Positions 45,517 through 54,119 of a stretch of 64,000 nt of DNA are shown one piece after another. Within the stretch, counting starts at the first letter, position 1, and the number at the start of each line of letters is the position of its first letter. Both the position numbers and the translations under genes were made by a program. This DNA is from Variovorax sp. YR216 (lineage in GTDB: Bacteria; Pseudomonadota; Gammaproteobacteria; Burkholderiales; Burkholderiaceae_C). The notes beneath the pieces are model-generated. The model was not told the origin of the DNA. It was given only the letters and a program-made list of their open reading frames with translations, and ran no database searches. Location: NCBI RefSeq assembly GCF_900107745.1, contig NZ_FNRO01000013.1, positions 1 through 64,000 on the forward strand, read 5' to 3'.

Positions 45517-46548
45517 TCAGCTCCCCTGCCGGTCAGCTGCTGGTCGCGAGCCGAGAGGAGCGGGCGCACCGCCGTAGCCGTCGAGGTAGGCCACCAGCGA
45601 TTCCGGCGTCTCGGTGCTCTGTCGGGTCCTGGGGAAGATGTGCGCTGCGCGCTCCTTGCGGTCGAACCAGATGGCCTCGTCGGCCTTCTGTGGCGGGCGG
45701 GCTGCCGCCAGATAGACGATGGTGTCCGCGCCTTGCGGATCCTTGCGCAGAACGGACTTGAGCGTCTCCCTGAAGCGCGGCATGGAGCGGCCCACGGCCG
45801 CGGTGTCCACCCAGCCCGGGTGCATCACGTAGAAGCGGCGCTGGCTGCCCGCGAACCTTCGGCGCCAGTATTCGGTCAGCATCACCTGCGCGCGCTTGGA
45901 CAGCCCGTAGGCCCGCACGCCCAGGTAGCCCGAACCGGTGATGTTTAGGTCCTTCACCACCATGGGATGGTTGTACATGCCGCCCGAGGAGGTTTCGATG
46001 ACAGTCGCATCCTCGGCCAGCAGTCCCCGCTCCAGCAGCTCGCGGGTGAACAGGTAGTGACTCAGGATGTTAGTGGCGAAGGAGGTTTCCAGGCCCTCAC
46101 GGGTGAGGATCTGGTCGCGCTTCTGGATGCCCACGTTGTTAACCAGCACATGCACCTTCACGCCGCGGTCCTGCAGGCGCGCGGCCAGTTCGCGCACGCT
46201 CGCAACGAGCGAGAAGTCCGCCACCTCGCCGATCACGCGCTGCGGATGCGCCGTGGAACCTGCGAAGGCCTCGATCTTGCGGGGGTCGCGGCCCACGCAG
46301 ATCACCGTGGCGCCTGCGGCGACAGCCGAGCGCGCCGCCGATCCCCCAATGCCTTCAGAGCCGCCCACCACCAGCCAGGTCTGGCCGCGGAAGTCAGCAT
46401 CGAGCCGCCGCCAGAACAGGCTGCGCGCGTGAAAGCCGATCTTGCTGTAGCTCGGCGTGAAGCGTACATAGAAGCTGATGATCTTCTTCAGCGGCGCATT
46501 GTTGCTCTTGGGCGGCAACGAAGCCGAAGCCTGTCCGGATGCGCTCAT
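45517..46548 (-). CDS. Short-chain dehydrogenase/reductase
   Basis: 343 residues from ATG 46548. NAD(P)-binding GGSEGIGGSAARSAV motif, NNVGIQ, and catalytic Ser-Tyr-Lys (TSSGGMYNHP; RAYGLSKRAQ). An N-terminal extension of about 55 residues (SFYVRFTPSYSKIGFHAR) before the Rossmann fold resembles the retinol/DHRS-like SDRs. It would oxidise an alcohol or reduce a carbonyl on the pathway. Its start overlaps the SnoaL gene stop by four bases. Confidence 0.88.
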   Translation of the reverse strand: MSASGQASASLPPKSNNAPLKKIISFYVRFTPSYSKIGFHARSLFWRRLDADFRGQTWLVVGGSEGIGGSAARSAVAAGATVICVGRDPRKIEAFAGSTAHPQRVIGEVADFSLVASVRELAARLQDRGVKVHVLVNNVGIQKRDQILTREGLETSFATNILSHYLFTRELLERGLLAEDATVIETSSGGMYNHPMVVKDLNITGSGYLGVRAYGLSKRAQVMLTEYWRRRFAGSQRRFYVMHPGWVDTAAVGRSMPRFRETLKSVLRKDPQGADTIVYLAAARPPQKADEAIWFDRKERAAHIFPRTRQSTETPESLVAYLDGYGGAPAPLGSRPAADRQGS

Positions 46549-46997
46549 GGCTGCACCTTCTGTATGTCGTGGCCAGCCGCGCGCGCCAGCATGTCGCGGT
46601 CGTAATAGTCGCGCCAGCACCGGATCCTGTCGCCGTCGAACTCGATGACCCCCACGGCCGGACAGTCGCCACGCCGGCCGTCGATGGTGATCTCGTCCAC
46701 GCGTTGCACGACCAGGGCTCCGTCGATGACGCCCATGCGCTCGATGTTGAGCGTCACCTGCTTGTTCGCGCCGCCCAGCTTGGAGATGCGATCGAGGATG
46801 GTCTGGCGCCCCACCACCGGAGCGAGCATCACCGAGTGCAGGATGCCGTCGGGCGCGAAGAGGCCGGCACAGGTCTCCCAGTCTTGCTCATGCCAGGAAC
46901 GCGCCATGGTGCGGAACAGTTCCATCTTCCGCTCGTTGCTGATCGAGGTCGTCATGCTTTCTTTGTCTCGCTGGTCAGTTATAGATTGATTGGACAT
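46545..46997 (-). CDS. SnoaL-like (NTF2-fold) protein, possible epoxide hydrolase/isomerase
   Basis: 150 residues if started at ATG 46997, which overlaps the thiolase stop (ATGA); an ATG at 46955 gives 136. A single NTF2-like domain (MARSWHEQDWETCAGLFAPD, VQRVDEITIDGRRGDCPAVG, RIRCWRDYYDRDML). Resembles limonene-1,2-epoxide hydrolase and steroid isomerase relatives. The RCWRDYYD ending is typical of that group. Likely acts on a pathway intermediate. Confidence 0.78.
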   Translation of the reverse strand: MSNQSITDQRDKESMTTSISNERKMELFRTMARSWHEQDWETCAGLFAPDGILHSVMLAPVVGRQTILDRISKLGGANKQVTLNIERMGVIDGALVVQRVDEITIDGRRGDCPAVGVIEFDGDRIRCWRDYYDRDMLARAAGHDIQKVQP

Positions 46998-48238
46998 CAC
47001 GCGGGCTGCCCGCCTTCGACAACGAAGCTCACCACAGTCGCGCACGAGCCACCGATGTTGAGGGTCTGGATGCGACGCGCCCCTTCGATCTGGCAATCGC
47101 CCGCCTTGCCGGCCACCTGTCGGGCGGCATCGAACAGCATGCGCGAGCCGGTGGCGCCCACCGGGTGCCCGCAGCCGATCAGGCCGCCACTCATGTTGAC
47201 GGGGCATGCGCCGCCGGGGGCGATGGTGCCGTCTTCCACCGCCCGCCAGCTCTGTCCGGGCGGCGTCAGGCCCAGGTGGTCGATGGCGACGTATTCGGTG
47301 GTGGTGAAGCAGTCGTGCGTCTCGATGCCGTCCATCGACCGCACGTCCTGCACGCCGGCACGCCGCCACGCATCTTCGATGGCGGTGCGCAGGTGGGGGA
47401 ACACGTAGGGCTGGTCCCGGCTGCGCTCGAACTTGTCCAGAAGACGAAGGCCCGCGTTGCGATGGCCCCACCCGGCGATGCGCGCCAGTTGGTCCAGGCC
47501 CTGGCCGGTGCGCCGTGCATGCGCCTGCGCAAACCGCGCCGAGGCGAGGACCACGCCGCATCCGCCGTCAGTGATCTGCCCGCAGTCCTGGCGCCGGGTG
47601 CCGGGCTCGATGAGGGGGTTGGCCTGGTCGTCGTCGGTGAAGCTAAGTTCGTCGAAGCGCCATGCACGCGTCTGCGCCAGCGGGTTGCGCTTCGCGTTGC
47701 CATAGTTGATCTCAGCGATGCGATTCAGGTGCCGCCGGTCCAGCCCGTAGCGCTTCCCATACTCCTGCGCCACGCGACCGAAGGCGGCGGGCCACATGAA
47801 GGTGCAGTCGAAGCCCTCGCGGTCCTGCCAGGCCGCCGCGTTCTGGTTGACCGATGCCTCGTTGCCCGGGAGGTTCTTGAACTCCTCCACCCCAAGCACC
47901 AGCACGCAGTCGTAGCGGCCCGCCTCGATCTCGGCCATTGAGCTGAGCACCGCCAGCGACGACGAGGCGCAGGCCCCTTCATGCCGCATGGCGGGCACGC
48001 CCCACAGCTCGGGCGCCACCTGCGCCACCATGGCGCCCAGGTGGGCCTGACGGCGCTGCAGTTCGCCAAAGGCGTTGCCCACGTGGATGCTCTGGATGTC
48101 GGACGCGTCGACGCGGCTGGCTTCGATGGCACCCAGCGCGGTTTCGCGCGTCATGTCCGAGATGTCCTGCCCCTGCCGCGCCCAGGCCTTGGCAAAGTCG
48201 GTCTGGTGGCCGCCGAGGATGTAGACGGGGGAATTCAT
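46997..48238 (-). CDS. Thiolase family protein (SCP-x-like)
   Basis: 413 residues from ATG 48238. Nucleophile Cys in RHEGACASSSLAVLSS, then GIETHDCFTTTEYVA and the C-terminal SGGLIGCGHPVGATGSR block with the second His. This subgroup resembles SCP-x/non-specific lipid-transfer thiolases used in steroid and terpenoid side-chain degradation. It would split a beta-ketoacyl-CoA in the operon's pathway. Confidence 0.88.
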   Translation of the reverse strand: MNSPVYILGGHQTDFAKAWARQGQDISDMTRETALGAIEASRVDASDIQSIHVGNAFGELQRRQAHLGAMVAQVAPELWGVPAMRHEGACASSSLAVLSSMAEIEAGRYDCVLVLGVEEFKNLPGNEASVNQNAAAWQDREGFDCTFMWPAAFGRVAQEYGKRYGLDRRHLNRIAEINYGNAKRNPLAQTRAWRFDELSFTDDDQANPLIEPGTRRQDCGQITDGGCGVVLASARFAQAHARRTGQGLDQLARIAGWGHRNAGLRLLDKFERSRDQPYVFPHLRTAIEDAWRRAGVQDVRSMDGIETHDCFTTTEYVAIDHLGLTPPGQSWRAVEDGTIAPGGACPVNMSGGLIGCGHPVGATGSRMLFDAARQVAGKAGDCQIEGARRIQTLNIGGSCATVVSFVVEGGQPA

Positions 48239-49728
48239 GCACTGTCTCCTTTCGCCTGCCGGCTTTGTGCTGTCTCTTTGATCTCGCTGCCATCTGCCCA
48301 GCAGGAATGGGTGCCGCTGCTGATGCGGTGCGGCAGCACGATGCGCGCCACCGGACCACGGGATATGTCCCGCGCATCCAGCACCACGCATTCGGACCGG
48401 TCGGCCTTCATGTCGGTGATGAAGCTCACGACGTAGCCGTCGTCCTCGGCCTGCGCGTCATGGCAAGGGGCCATCGGTGATTCGCTGCCAAAGCGGCCTT
48501 CGCCGAACAGGTATTGCTGCGACCGGCCGCTGATGTGGTCGTAGCGCAGGATGCCGTCGAACAGGAAGGAGCCGGGGTGCGCCACCATGTTGTACGAATA
48601 GCGGTAGGGCCTGCCCCAGTGGCGCGCATTGACCATGCCGAACTCGAGCAGGCGCTCGTCCAGGCGGCGCTCGGTGGTCTTTCCGGTGGCCAGGTCCAGC
48701 CGCCATTCGTAGAGCGTCGGCCCGTAGCGCTCGGGGCCCAGCGTGTTGCCCGAGTTGTCATAGCCTGCCTTGGGCATCGGCTCCTTCTGGTGATAGCCGT
48801 GCATCACCAGCTCGCTGCCCTCTTCCCAGGCGTTGAGCCAGTGCAGCACGTAGGTGGGGCTGGCCTCGAACCACCGGATCTCGCGGCTGGCCATGTGGCG
48901 GCGCGGAACGACGGCGAATCGCGTGGGTCGATCGGACCGGTACACGAGCTTGTGGCGGCCCTGCGCCAGCAGCGCCTCGTCCCAGTGCAGCGGAAAGTCA
49001 TCGAGGATCGCGTAGTTCTCGGTGAAGCACATGTCGTGCGGCAGGCGCGGGCCCGACAACGGCACCGGCACGTAGTGCACAAGCCGGTCGTTGCGGTCCA
49101 CCTCGCCATAGTGCATGTACGGCGCCTGCTTGGAGTAGTTGAAGAAGAGCAGGTCGCCGGTGCGCGGGCACACCTTGGGGTGCGCGGAGATGCCGCCATC
49201 GGCCAGCACCCGCGCCGCCCATGGCGAGACGCCCTTCATGTCCAGCGTGCGCGCATCCAGGCGATAGGGTTCGCCGCACTGGTAGAAGGTGGCCAGCGCC
49301 TCACCCGCGTGAACGATCACGTCGGTGGCCGCGGTGTCGCGCAGGCCCCCGCGTGCGCCCCAGCCTGGGCGCTCGGACAGGGAGGGCTTGTCGATCAGGC
49401 CTGCGTACAGCGCCCGGCCTGCGCGCTGCTCCTCGATGAAGCCCTTGGTGCGCAGGAATCGATTGCGGTATTCGACCTGCCCGCGCCGGAAGCTCAGCAG
49501 GTGCAGCATGCCGTCTCCGTCGAAGGGGTGGTAGGTACCCCGAGGCTGCTGCACGGGATTCTGGGTGTTGCGCAGGTAGACGCCGTCGAGTCGCGGCGGA
49601 ATCTCCCCGATGACTTCCAGCTCGCGGGCATTGAGCTCCACCAGATTGGGCGTGAACGGCCCGCTCATGAAGGGGTGGGTGCTGCCCACCAGCGGCGAGT
49701 GCACCCGGTCGATCACGTCAATTTGCAT
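48235..49728 (-). CDS. Carotenoid-cleavage-oxygenase family protein 1
   Basis: 497 residues from ATG 49728. The seven-bladed propeller family using Fe(II) held by four His, seen in GISAHPKVCP, RLPHDMCFTENY, YVLHWLNAWEEGS and SSGTHSCWADG. Family members cleave C=C bonds of carotenoids, apocarotenoids, stilbenes or isoeugenol with O2. All four ligands are kept. No signal peptide. It is one of two such enzymes in the same operon, about 40% alike by eye. Confidence 0.9.
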   Translation of the reverse strand: MQIDVIDRVHSPLVGSTHPFMSGPFTPNLVELNARELEVIGEIPPRLDGVYLRNTQNPVQQPRGTYHPFDGDGMLHLLSFRRGQVEYRNRFLRTKGFIEEQRAGRALYAGLIDKPSLSERPGWGARGGLRDTAATDVIVHAGEALATFYQCGEPYRLDARTLDMKGVSPWAARVLADGGISAHPKVCPRTGDLLFFNYSKQAPYMHYGEVDRNDRLVHYVPVPLSGPRLPHDMCFTENYAILDDFPLHWDEALLAQGRHKLVYRSDRPTRFAVVPRRHMASREIRWFEASPTYVLHWLNAWEEGSELVMHGYHQKEPMPKAGYDNSGNTLGPERYGPTLYEWRLDLATGKTTERRLDERLLEFGMVNARHWGRPYRYSYNMVAHPGSFLFDGILRYDHISGRSQQYLFGEGRFGSESPMAPCHDAQAEDDGYVVSFITDMKADRSECVVLDARDISRGPVARIVLPHRISSGTHSCWADGSEIKETAQSRQAKGDSA

Positions 49729-50701
49729 GATGCAGGCTCTCCTGGGTTCGACGGGCGAAGCGGCGCCCCGCGTCCCGGTACTCGGCGCACAGCCGATCGA
49801 CCACGGCGGCCACCGGCTCCACGGCCTTGATGGCGCCCACGCCCTGGCCCGCGGCCCAGATGTCGCGCCAGCGGTTGGGCTTGCCCACGTCGTTGCTGTC
49901 GTAGCTCCTGGGCGGGGCGGAAGGCATGTTGTCCGGGTCGATGCCATTGGCGCGCAGAGAGGGCTTGAGCCAACTCGCGGGCGTGCCGGTCAGCCCGGCG
50001 CTGACGACGATGTCCTCGCTGCCGCAGTCGACCAGCATCTTCTTGTAGCCCGGGTCGGCCATGCTTTCGGCGGTGGCGACGAAGCGCGTGCCCATGTAGA
50101 CCAGGTCGGCGCCGGCCGCGATGGCGCCGGCCACGCCCCATCCGTCGCTGATGCCCCCGCCGACGATCACCAGCCCGTCGAAGAATTCACGCACTGCGCT
50201 GACAAAGGCGAATGGCGAGAGCGAGCCCGTGTGCCCGCCCGCGCCGCTGCAGATGCAGGCGAGGCCGTCGGCACCGGCGGCCACCGCCTTGCGCGCAAGC
50301 GTCAGGCTGGTCACATCGGCAATCACGCGGCCGCCGTAGTCATGCACGCGCTTCAGCGCCGGCTTCGGGCTGCCCAGGGCCGTCACGACCAGCGGCGGCC
50401 GGTAGCGCGACAGCAGTTGCAGGTCGTCGGGCAGACGGGTGTTGGAAGAGTGCGTGACGAGGTTGGCGCACCAGGGGCCCAGCGTGGCCGGGTCCTGCGT
50501 CTCGCCGGCGCGAGCCAGGCCCTCGGTGATCCGGCGCATCCATTGCTCCAGCACGTCGATGGGCCGCGCGTTGGGCGTGGGAAAGGCCCCGACGATGCCC
50601 GCTCGACAGGCAGCCAGCACCAGATCCGGCCCCGACACCAGGAACATGGGTGCGGCCACGACCGGCACGCGCAGGCGAAGAAGAAGATCGACGCCGCTCA
50701 T
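49718..50701 (-). CDS. Nitronate monooxygenase-like FMN enzyme
   Basis: 327 residues from ATG 50701. A TIM-barrel FMN protein: N-terminal VPVVAAPMFLVSGPDLVLAA, catalytic His in CSGAGGHTGSL, and phosphate-binding VGGGISDGWGVAGAIAAGAD then VYMGTRFVAT. The family oxidises nitronates, but some members act as enoyl reductases or other FMN enzymes. Overlaps the start of the oxygenase gene by 11 bases and the Bug gene stop by four. Confidence 0.85.
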   Translation of the reverse strand: MSGVDLLLRLRVPVVAAPMFLVSGPDLVLAACRAGIVGAFPTPNARPIDVLEQWMRRITEGLARAGETQDPATLGPWCANLVTHSSNTRLPDDLQLLSRYRPPLVVTALGSPKPALKRVHDYGGRVIADVTSLTLARKAVAAGADGLACICSGAGGHTGSLSPFAFVSAVREFFDGLVIVGGGISDGWGVAGAIAAGADLVYMGTRFVATAESMADPGYKKMLVDCGSEDIVVSAGLTGTPASWLKPSLRANGIDPDNMPSAPPRSYDSNDVGKPNRWRDIWAAGQGVGAIKAVEPVAAVVDRLCAEYRDAGRRFARRTQESLHHAN

Positions 50702-51684
50702 TCGCTTGCCTTGAAGCCGGAAAGCTGCACCGCCTCGGCCCAGCGTTTGCTGTCGGCCTGCACGAAATCGCGGTACTCGGTGGGCGACATGGGCAAGGCC
50801 TCGAAATCGAGCTCGCGCCACTTCTGCTGCAGTTCGGGATTGCCCAGCAGCTTGCGGAACTCGGTGTTGAGCCGCGCGATGACCACATCCGGCGTGCCCG
50901 CCGGGGCGGACAGGCCGGACCAGATGTAGATCGTCAGGTCGGCAAAGCCGGCTTCGCGAAAGGTCGGCACGTCGGGCATCAGCGGCGAGCGCTTGGGCGT
51001 CGAGACGGCCAGCACGCGCACCTTGCCACTGTCCACCTGCGGCTTGACGGCCAACAGAGGCAGGAAGGCCGCCTGCACCTGCCCGCCCACCAGGTTCTGC
51101 ACCGCCGGCGGCGTGCCGTTGAACGGCACGTGCACCATCTCCAGTCCGGCGCGCTTGTTGAGGATGACACCCGCGAAGTGGGAGGAATTCCCGGCGGTGA
51201 AGGATGCATACGACGCGCCGCCGGGCGGGTTGCTGCGCGCCCATGCGATGAACTCCGACAAGGTGCGCGCCGGCACGTTGGCTGCGTTCACCGCCAGCAC
51301 GAGGGACGCGCCCAGGAAGCCGGTCACCGGCTTGAAGCTCTTGTCGGCGTCGTAGGGCAGCTTGGCGAAGGTGTGCGGATTGATCGCCAGCATGCTGGTG
51401 TTGCTCAGCAGCAGCGTGTAGCCGTCGGGGGCCGCATGGGCGACGGTGGTGGCGGCGATGATGCCGCCGCCGCCGGCCTTGTTGTCGATGATGAGGGGCT
51501 GCCCGGTGCTTCGCTGGAAGTCCACGGCCACCTGCCGCAATGCCCCGTCGAGGGTATTGCCGGCGGCAAAGGGCACCACCACCCGCACCGGGCGTTCCGG
51601 AAAGGTCTGCGCCGCGGCCGGCCAGGCGGCGCAGGTGGTGGCCAGCAAGGCGGCCATGCCTTGGATGAAATTTCGCTTGAGCAC
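50698..51684 (-). CDS. Bug-family solute receptor
   Basis: 328 residues from a GTG at 51684 (AGGAG upstream); an ATG at 51726 inside the hydrolase gene is less likely. Signal peptide MAALLATTCAAWPAAAQ, then the Bug fold (VRVVVPFAAGNTLDGALRQV, APDGYTLLLSNTS, MPDVPTFREAGFADLTIYIW). Likely the substrate receptor for the operon. Confidence 0.9.
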   Translation of the reverse strand: MLKRNFIQGMAALLATTCAAWPAAAQTFPERPVRVVVPFAAGNTLDGALRQVAVDFQRSTGQPLIIDNKAGGGGIIAATTVAHAAPDGYTLLLSNTSMLAINPHTFAKLPYDADKSFKPVTGFLGASLVLAVNAANVPARTLSEFIAWARSNPPGGASYASFTAGNSSHFAGVILNKRAGLEMVHVPFNGTPPAVQNLVGGQVQAAFLPLLAVKPQVDSGKVRVLAVSTPKRSPLMPDVPTFREAGFADLTIYIWSGLSAPAGTPDVVIARLNTEFRKLLGNPELQQKWRELDFEALPMSPTEYRDFVQADSKRWAEAVQLSGFKASE

Positions 51685-51713
51685 GCTTGTCTCCTGCAGG
51701 TGTGTTTTCTTGT

Positions 51714-52406
51714 TCAGTGCAGCCATTCGCGCAGGGCGCGGGCCACGGCCTGCGGCTGCTCGACGGGCAGCATGTGGCTAGCGCCATCGACGATCTCGCA
51801 ACGCGCACCGGGGACCAGTGCGGCGATCTCTTCGGACAGCGCTGCGGGCGTGGTGCGGTCTTCGCGTCCGCACAGCACGGTCACCGGCAGGTCCAGCCGC
51901 GACAGCGGCGCCCGGTGGTCGCCGCGTGCGGCAATGGCGCGCAGCTGCCGCATGGCGGTGTCCGCGCCCACGCGCAGCATCATGTCGGTGAGCTCGCGCA
52001 CGCGTTCGGGCGATGGCAAGACGGTGCTCCACTGCACGATCCCGTCCACCACCTTCGCAAAGTCACGCTGCATCGCCGCGATGCTTTTCTCGCGGGTGGC
52101 GGCGCCTTCAGGGGTTTCCGGCCGCGCCGAGGTGGACAGCAGCAGCGCCGCGCGCAAGGGGCGCGCTGGCCGCGCCAGCATCTCGATGGCCACGTAGCCA
52201 CCCAGCGAGAAGCCCGCGAGCACGACCGGCTGCTGCGCCGGAACGTCGGCCAGCAGGGCCCACGCGGCTTGCGCCATCTCGGCGATGGAGGGTTGCACCG
52301 GCGCGGCGGTGCGCACCTGCACCTGCGGGCCCATCGCCTCGACGACACCATGCCACACGGCGGCATCGTTGAGCATGCCCGGGATGAGCAACAGGACGGG
52401 CGTCAC
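51714..52406 (-). CDS. Alpha/beta hydrolase
   Basis: 230 residues from a GTG at 52406 that overlaps the acyl-CoA synthetase stop (GTGA). Nucleophile Ser in AGFSLGGYVAIEM, Asp in VTVLCGREDRTTP and His in IVDGASHMLPVEQP. The size and the start (VTPVLLLIPGMLNDAAVW) fit small esterases/C-C hydrolases. It may release CoA or open an ester in the pathway. Confidence 0.87.
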   Translation of the reverse strand: MTPVLLLIPGMLNDAAVWHGVVEAMGPQVQVRTAAPVQPSIAEMAQAAWALLADVPAQQPVVLAGFSLGGYVAIEMLARPARPLRAALLLSTSARPETPEGAATREKSIAAMQRDFAKVVDGIVQWSTVLPSPERVRELTDMMLRVGADTAMRQLRAIAARGDHRAPLSRLDLPVTVLCGREDRTTPAALSEEIAALVPGARCEIVDGASHMLPVEQPQAVARALREWLH

Positions 52407-54115
52407 GCAGCGGTCTCCTCGCCGGCATGCTGGCGGCGCAACTCGCGCTTGAGCACCTTGCCCAGCGGATTGCGCGGCAACTGGTCCACCACGATGAGCC
52501 GCTCGGGCCACTTGAAAGCGGCCACGTGTTCGCCACTACGCAGGAAGGACACCAGTTCGTCCAGCACCACCTCCTGCCCGGGCTGCGCCACCACGACCGC
52601 ACAGACGCGCTCGCCCAGCACCTCGTCGGGGTAGCCGATGAGCGCCACCTCGCGCACCTTGGGATGGGCCAGCAGCAGGCCTTCCACCTCCTCGCACGAG
52701 ATGTTCATGCCGCCGCGGATGACGATGTCCTTGTGGCGCCCCGCGAAGCGGTAGAACTGGTGGCGCTCGCCCGCGATCTCGAACAGGTCGCCGGTGCGGT
52801 AGTAGCCCTGTTCGTCGAAGGCCCGCGCGGTGAGCTCGGGTGCGTTGAAGTAGCCGCTGAAGATCGTCGGCCCCTGGAAGCGCAGTTCGCCGATGCGGCC
52901 GGGCTCCAGGATGTCGTCGCCGGTGTCCAGATCCACCAGGCGGGTGCGCACCTTCTTCGCGTTCGACAGCGTCCAGGTGAAGCCCGGCACGCCGATGCGC
53001 GGAAAGTAGCGCGTGCGCTGACGGCGGTCCGGGACGTCCTGCGGCGTGGACGACAGGGCGGCGCCCTCGTTCGAGCCGAAGTAGTTCACCACCTCGACGC
53101 CGAACTGCTCCGCGAACTGCTCCACCAGCCAGTCGGCCAGGGGCCCGCCGCCCGAGCCGATGCGGCGCAGGCGCCCGAGCTGCACGCCCTGCAGCCGGGC
53201 GGGGTCCTTCAGCAGCATGCTCAGCACCGCGGGCGCCGCGACCGTGTAGTCGGTCGGGTGGTCGCGCAGCTGGGAGATGAACACATCCAGGTCGAAGGGA
53301 TGGTGATGGTGCAGCTCGCCCCCCACCAGCAGCCATGCCGCCAGGCTGGTAGAGATGCCCGCCATGTTGACGAAGGGAAAGGGGATGACCATGCGGGCGC
53401 CGGGCTGCAGCTGGCCCGCGTCGATCACCGACTGGCCGACGATGAGCCATTCGTTGTGGTTGCGCGGAACTCCCTTGGGCCGCGCCTCGGTGCCGGAGGT
53501 CCAGCAGATCGTGACCACGTCGTGCGCGCTCAGGCCGATGCGCGCCATGTGCGAGCGCAGCTCCTGCGCGTCCCAGGGCTCGGTCGATGCCAGCATCGGG
53601 TCGAGCAGCTGCACGCCGTCAGGCAGGTCGCGGCCATGGGCCAGCACGCGCACCCGCTGGCTGAAGTGTTCGCTCCAGCTGCGCGCGGCCTGGTAGCTGC
53701 CCACGTGTGCACAGGTGACCGCATGGCGCGCTCCGGTGGCCTCCAGCACATGGGCGATCTCGTGGCTGCGGTATTGCATGGGAAGGGGCGACACCAGTAC
53801 CCCGCTGCAGGCGCAGGCCAGGTACAGGGCGTGCAGTTCCACGCAGTTGGGCAACTGCACCACCAGCACGTCGTCCTTGCGCAGGCCCTGGGCATGCAGC
53901 AGGGCGGCCAGCCGCCCCACCTCGGCCAGCAGCTGCGCCCAGCTCCAGCGGCGTGCGGACTCGCCGGTGATCGCCGTCCGGTTGGGCGGGTCGGCGACCG
54001 CGCCCGCGTCGGGCTGCCGGACGGCGGTCGCGATGAACAGTTCGCCCATCGTCTGCTCGCCCCACCAGCCGCTGGCCACGTACTGATCGATCTTTTCTTG
54101 AGAAACCAGGATCAT
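52403..54115 (-). CDS. AMP-dependent acyl-CoA synthetase
   Basis: 570 residues from ATG 54115. ANL-superfamily motifs: TICWTSGTEARPKGVPRNH (P-loop), VNYFGSNEGAALSST, GYYRTGDLFEIAG and FAGRHKDIVIRGGMNISCEE, with Lys in RNPLGKVLKREL. Activates a carboxylic acid to its CoA thioester, probably the acid formed after oxidative cleavage. Starts five bases downstream of the carotenoid oxygenase 2 stop. Confidence 0.9.
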   Translation of the reverse strand: MILVSQEKIDQYVASGWWGEQTMGELFIATAVRQPDAGAVADPPNRTAITGESARRWSWAQLLAEVGRLAALLHAQGLRKDDVLVVQLPNCVELHALYLACACSGVLVSPLPMQYRSHEIAHVLEATGARHAVTCAHVGSYQAARSWSEHFSQRVRVLAHGRDLPDGVQLLDPMLASTEPWDAQELRSHMARIGLSAHDVVTICWTSGTEARPKGVPRNHNEWLIVGQSVIDAGQLQPGARMVIPFPFVNMAGISTSLAAWLLVGGELHHHHPFDLDVFISQLRDHPTDYTVAAPAVLSMLLKDPARLQGVQLGRLRRIGSGGGPLADWLVEQFAEQFGVEVVNYFGSNEGAALSSTPQDVPDRRQRTRYFPRIGVPGFTWTLSNAKKVRTRLVDLDTGDDILEPGRIGELRFQGPTIFSGYFNAPELTARAFDEQGYYRTGDLFEIAGERHQFYRFAGRHKDIVIRGGMNISCEEVEGLLLAHPKVREVALIGYPDEVLGERVCAVVVAQPGQEVVLDELVSFLRSGEHVAAFKWPERLIVVDQLPRNPLGKVLKRELRRQHAGEETAA

Positions 54116-54119
54116 GTTT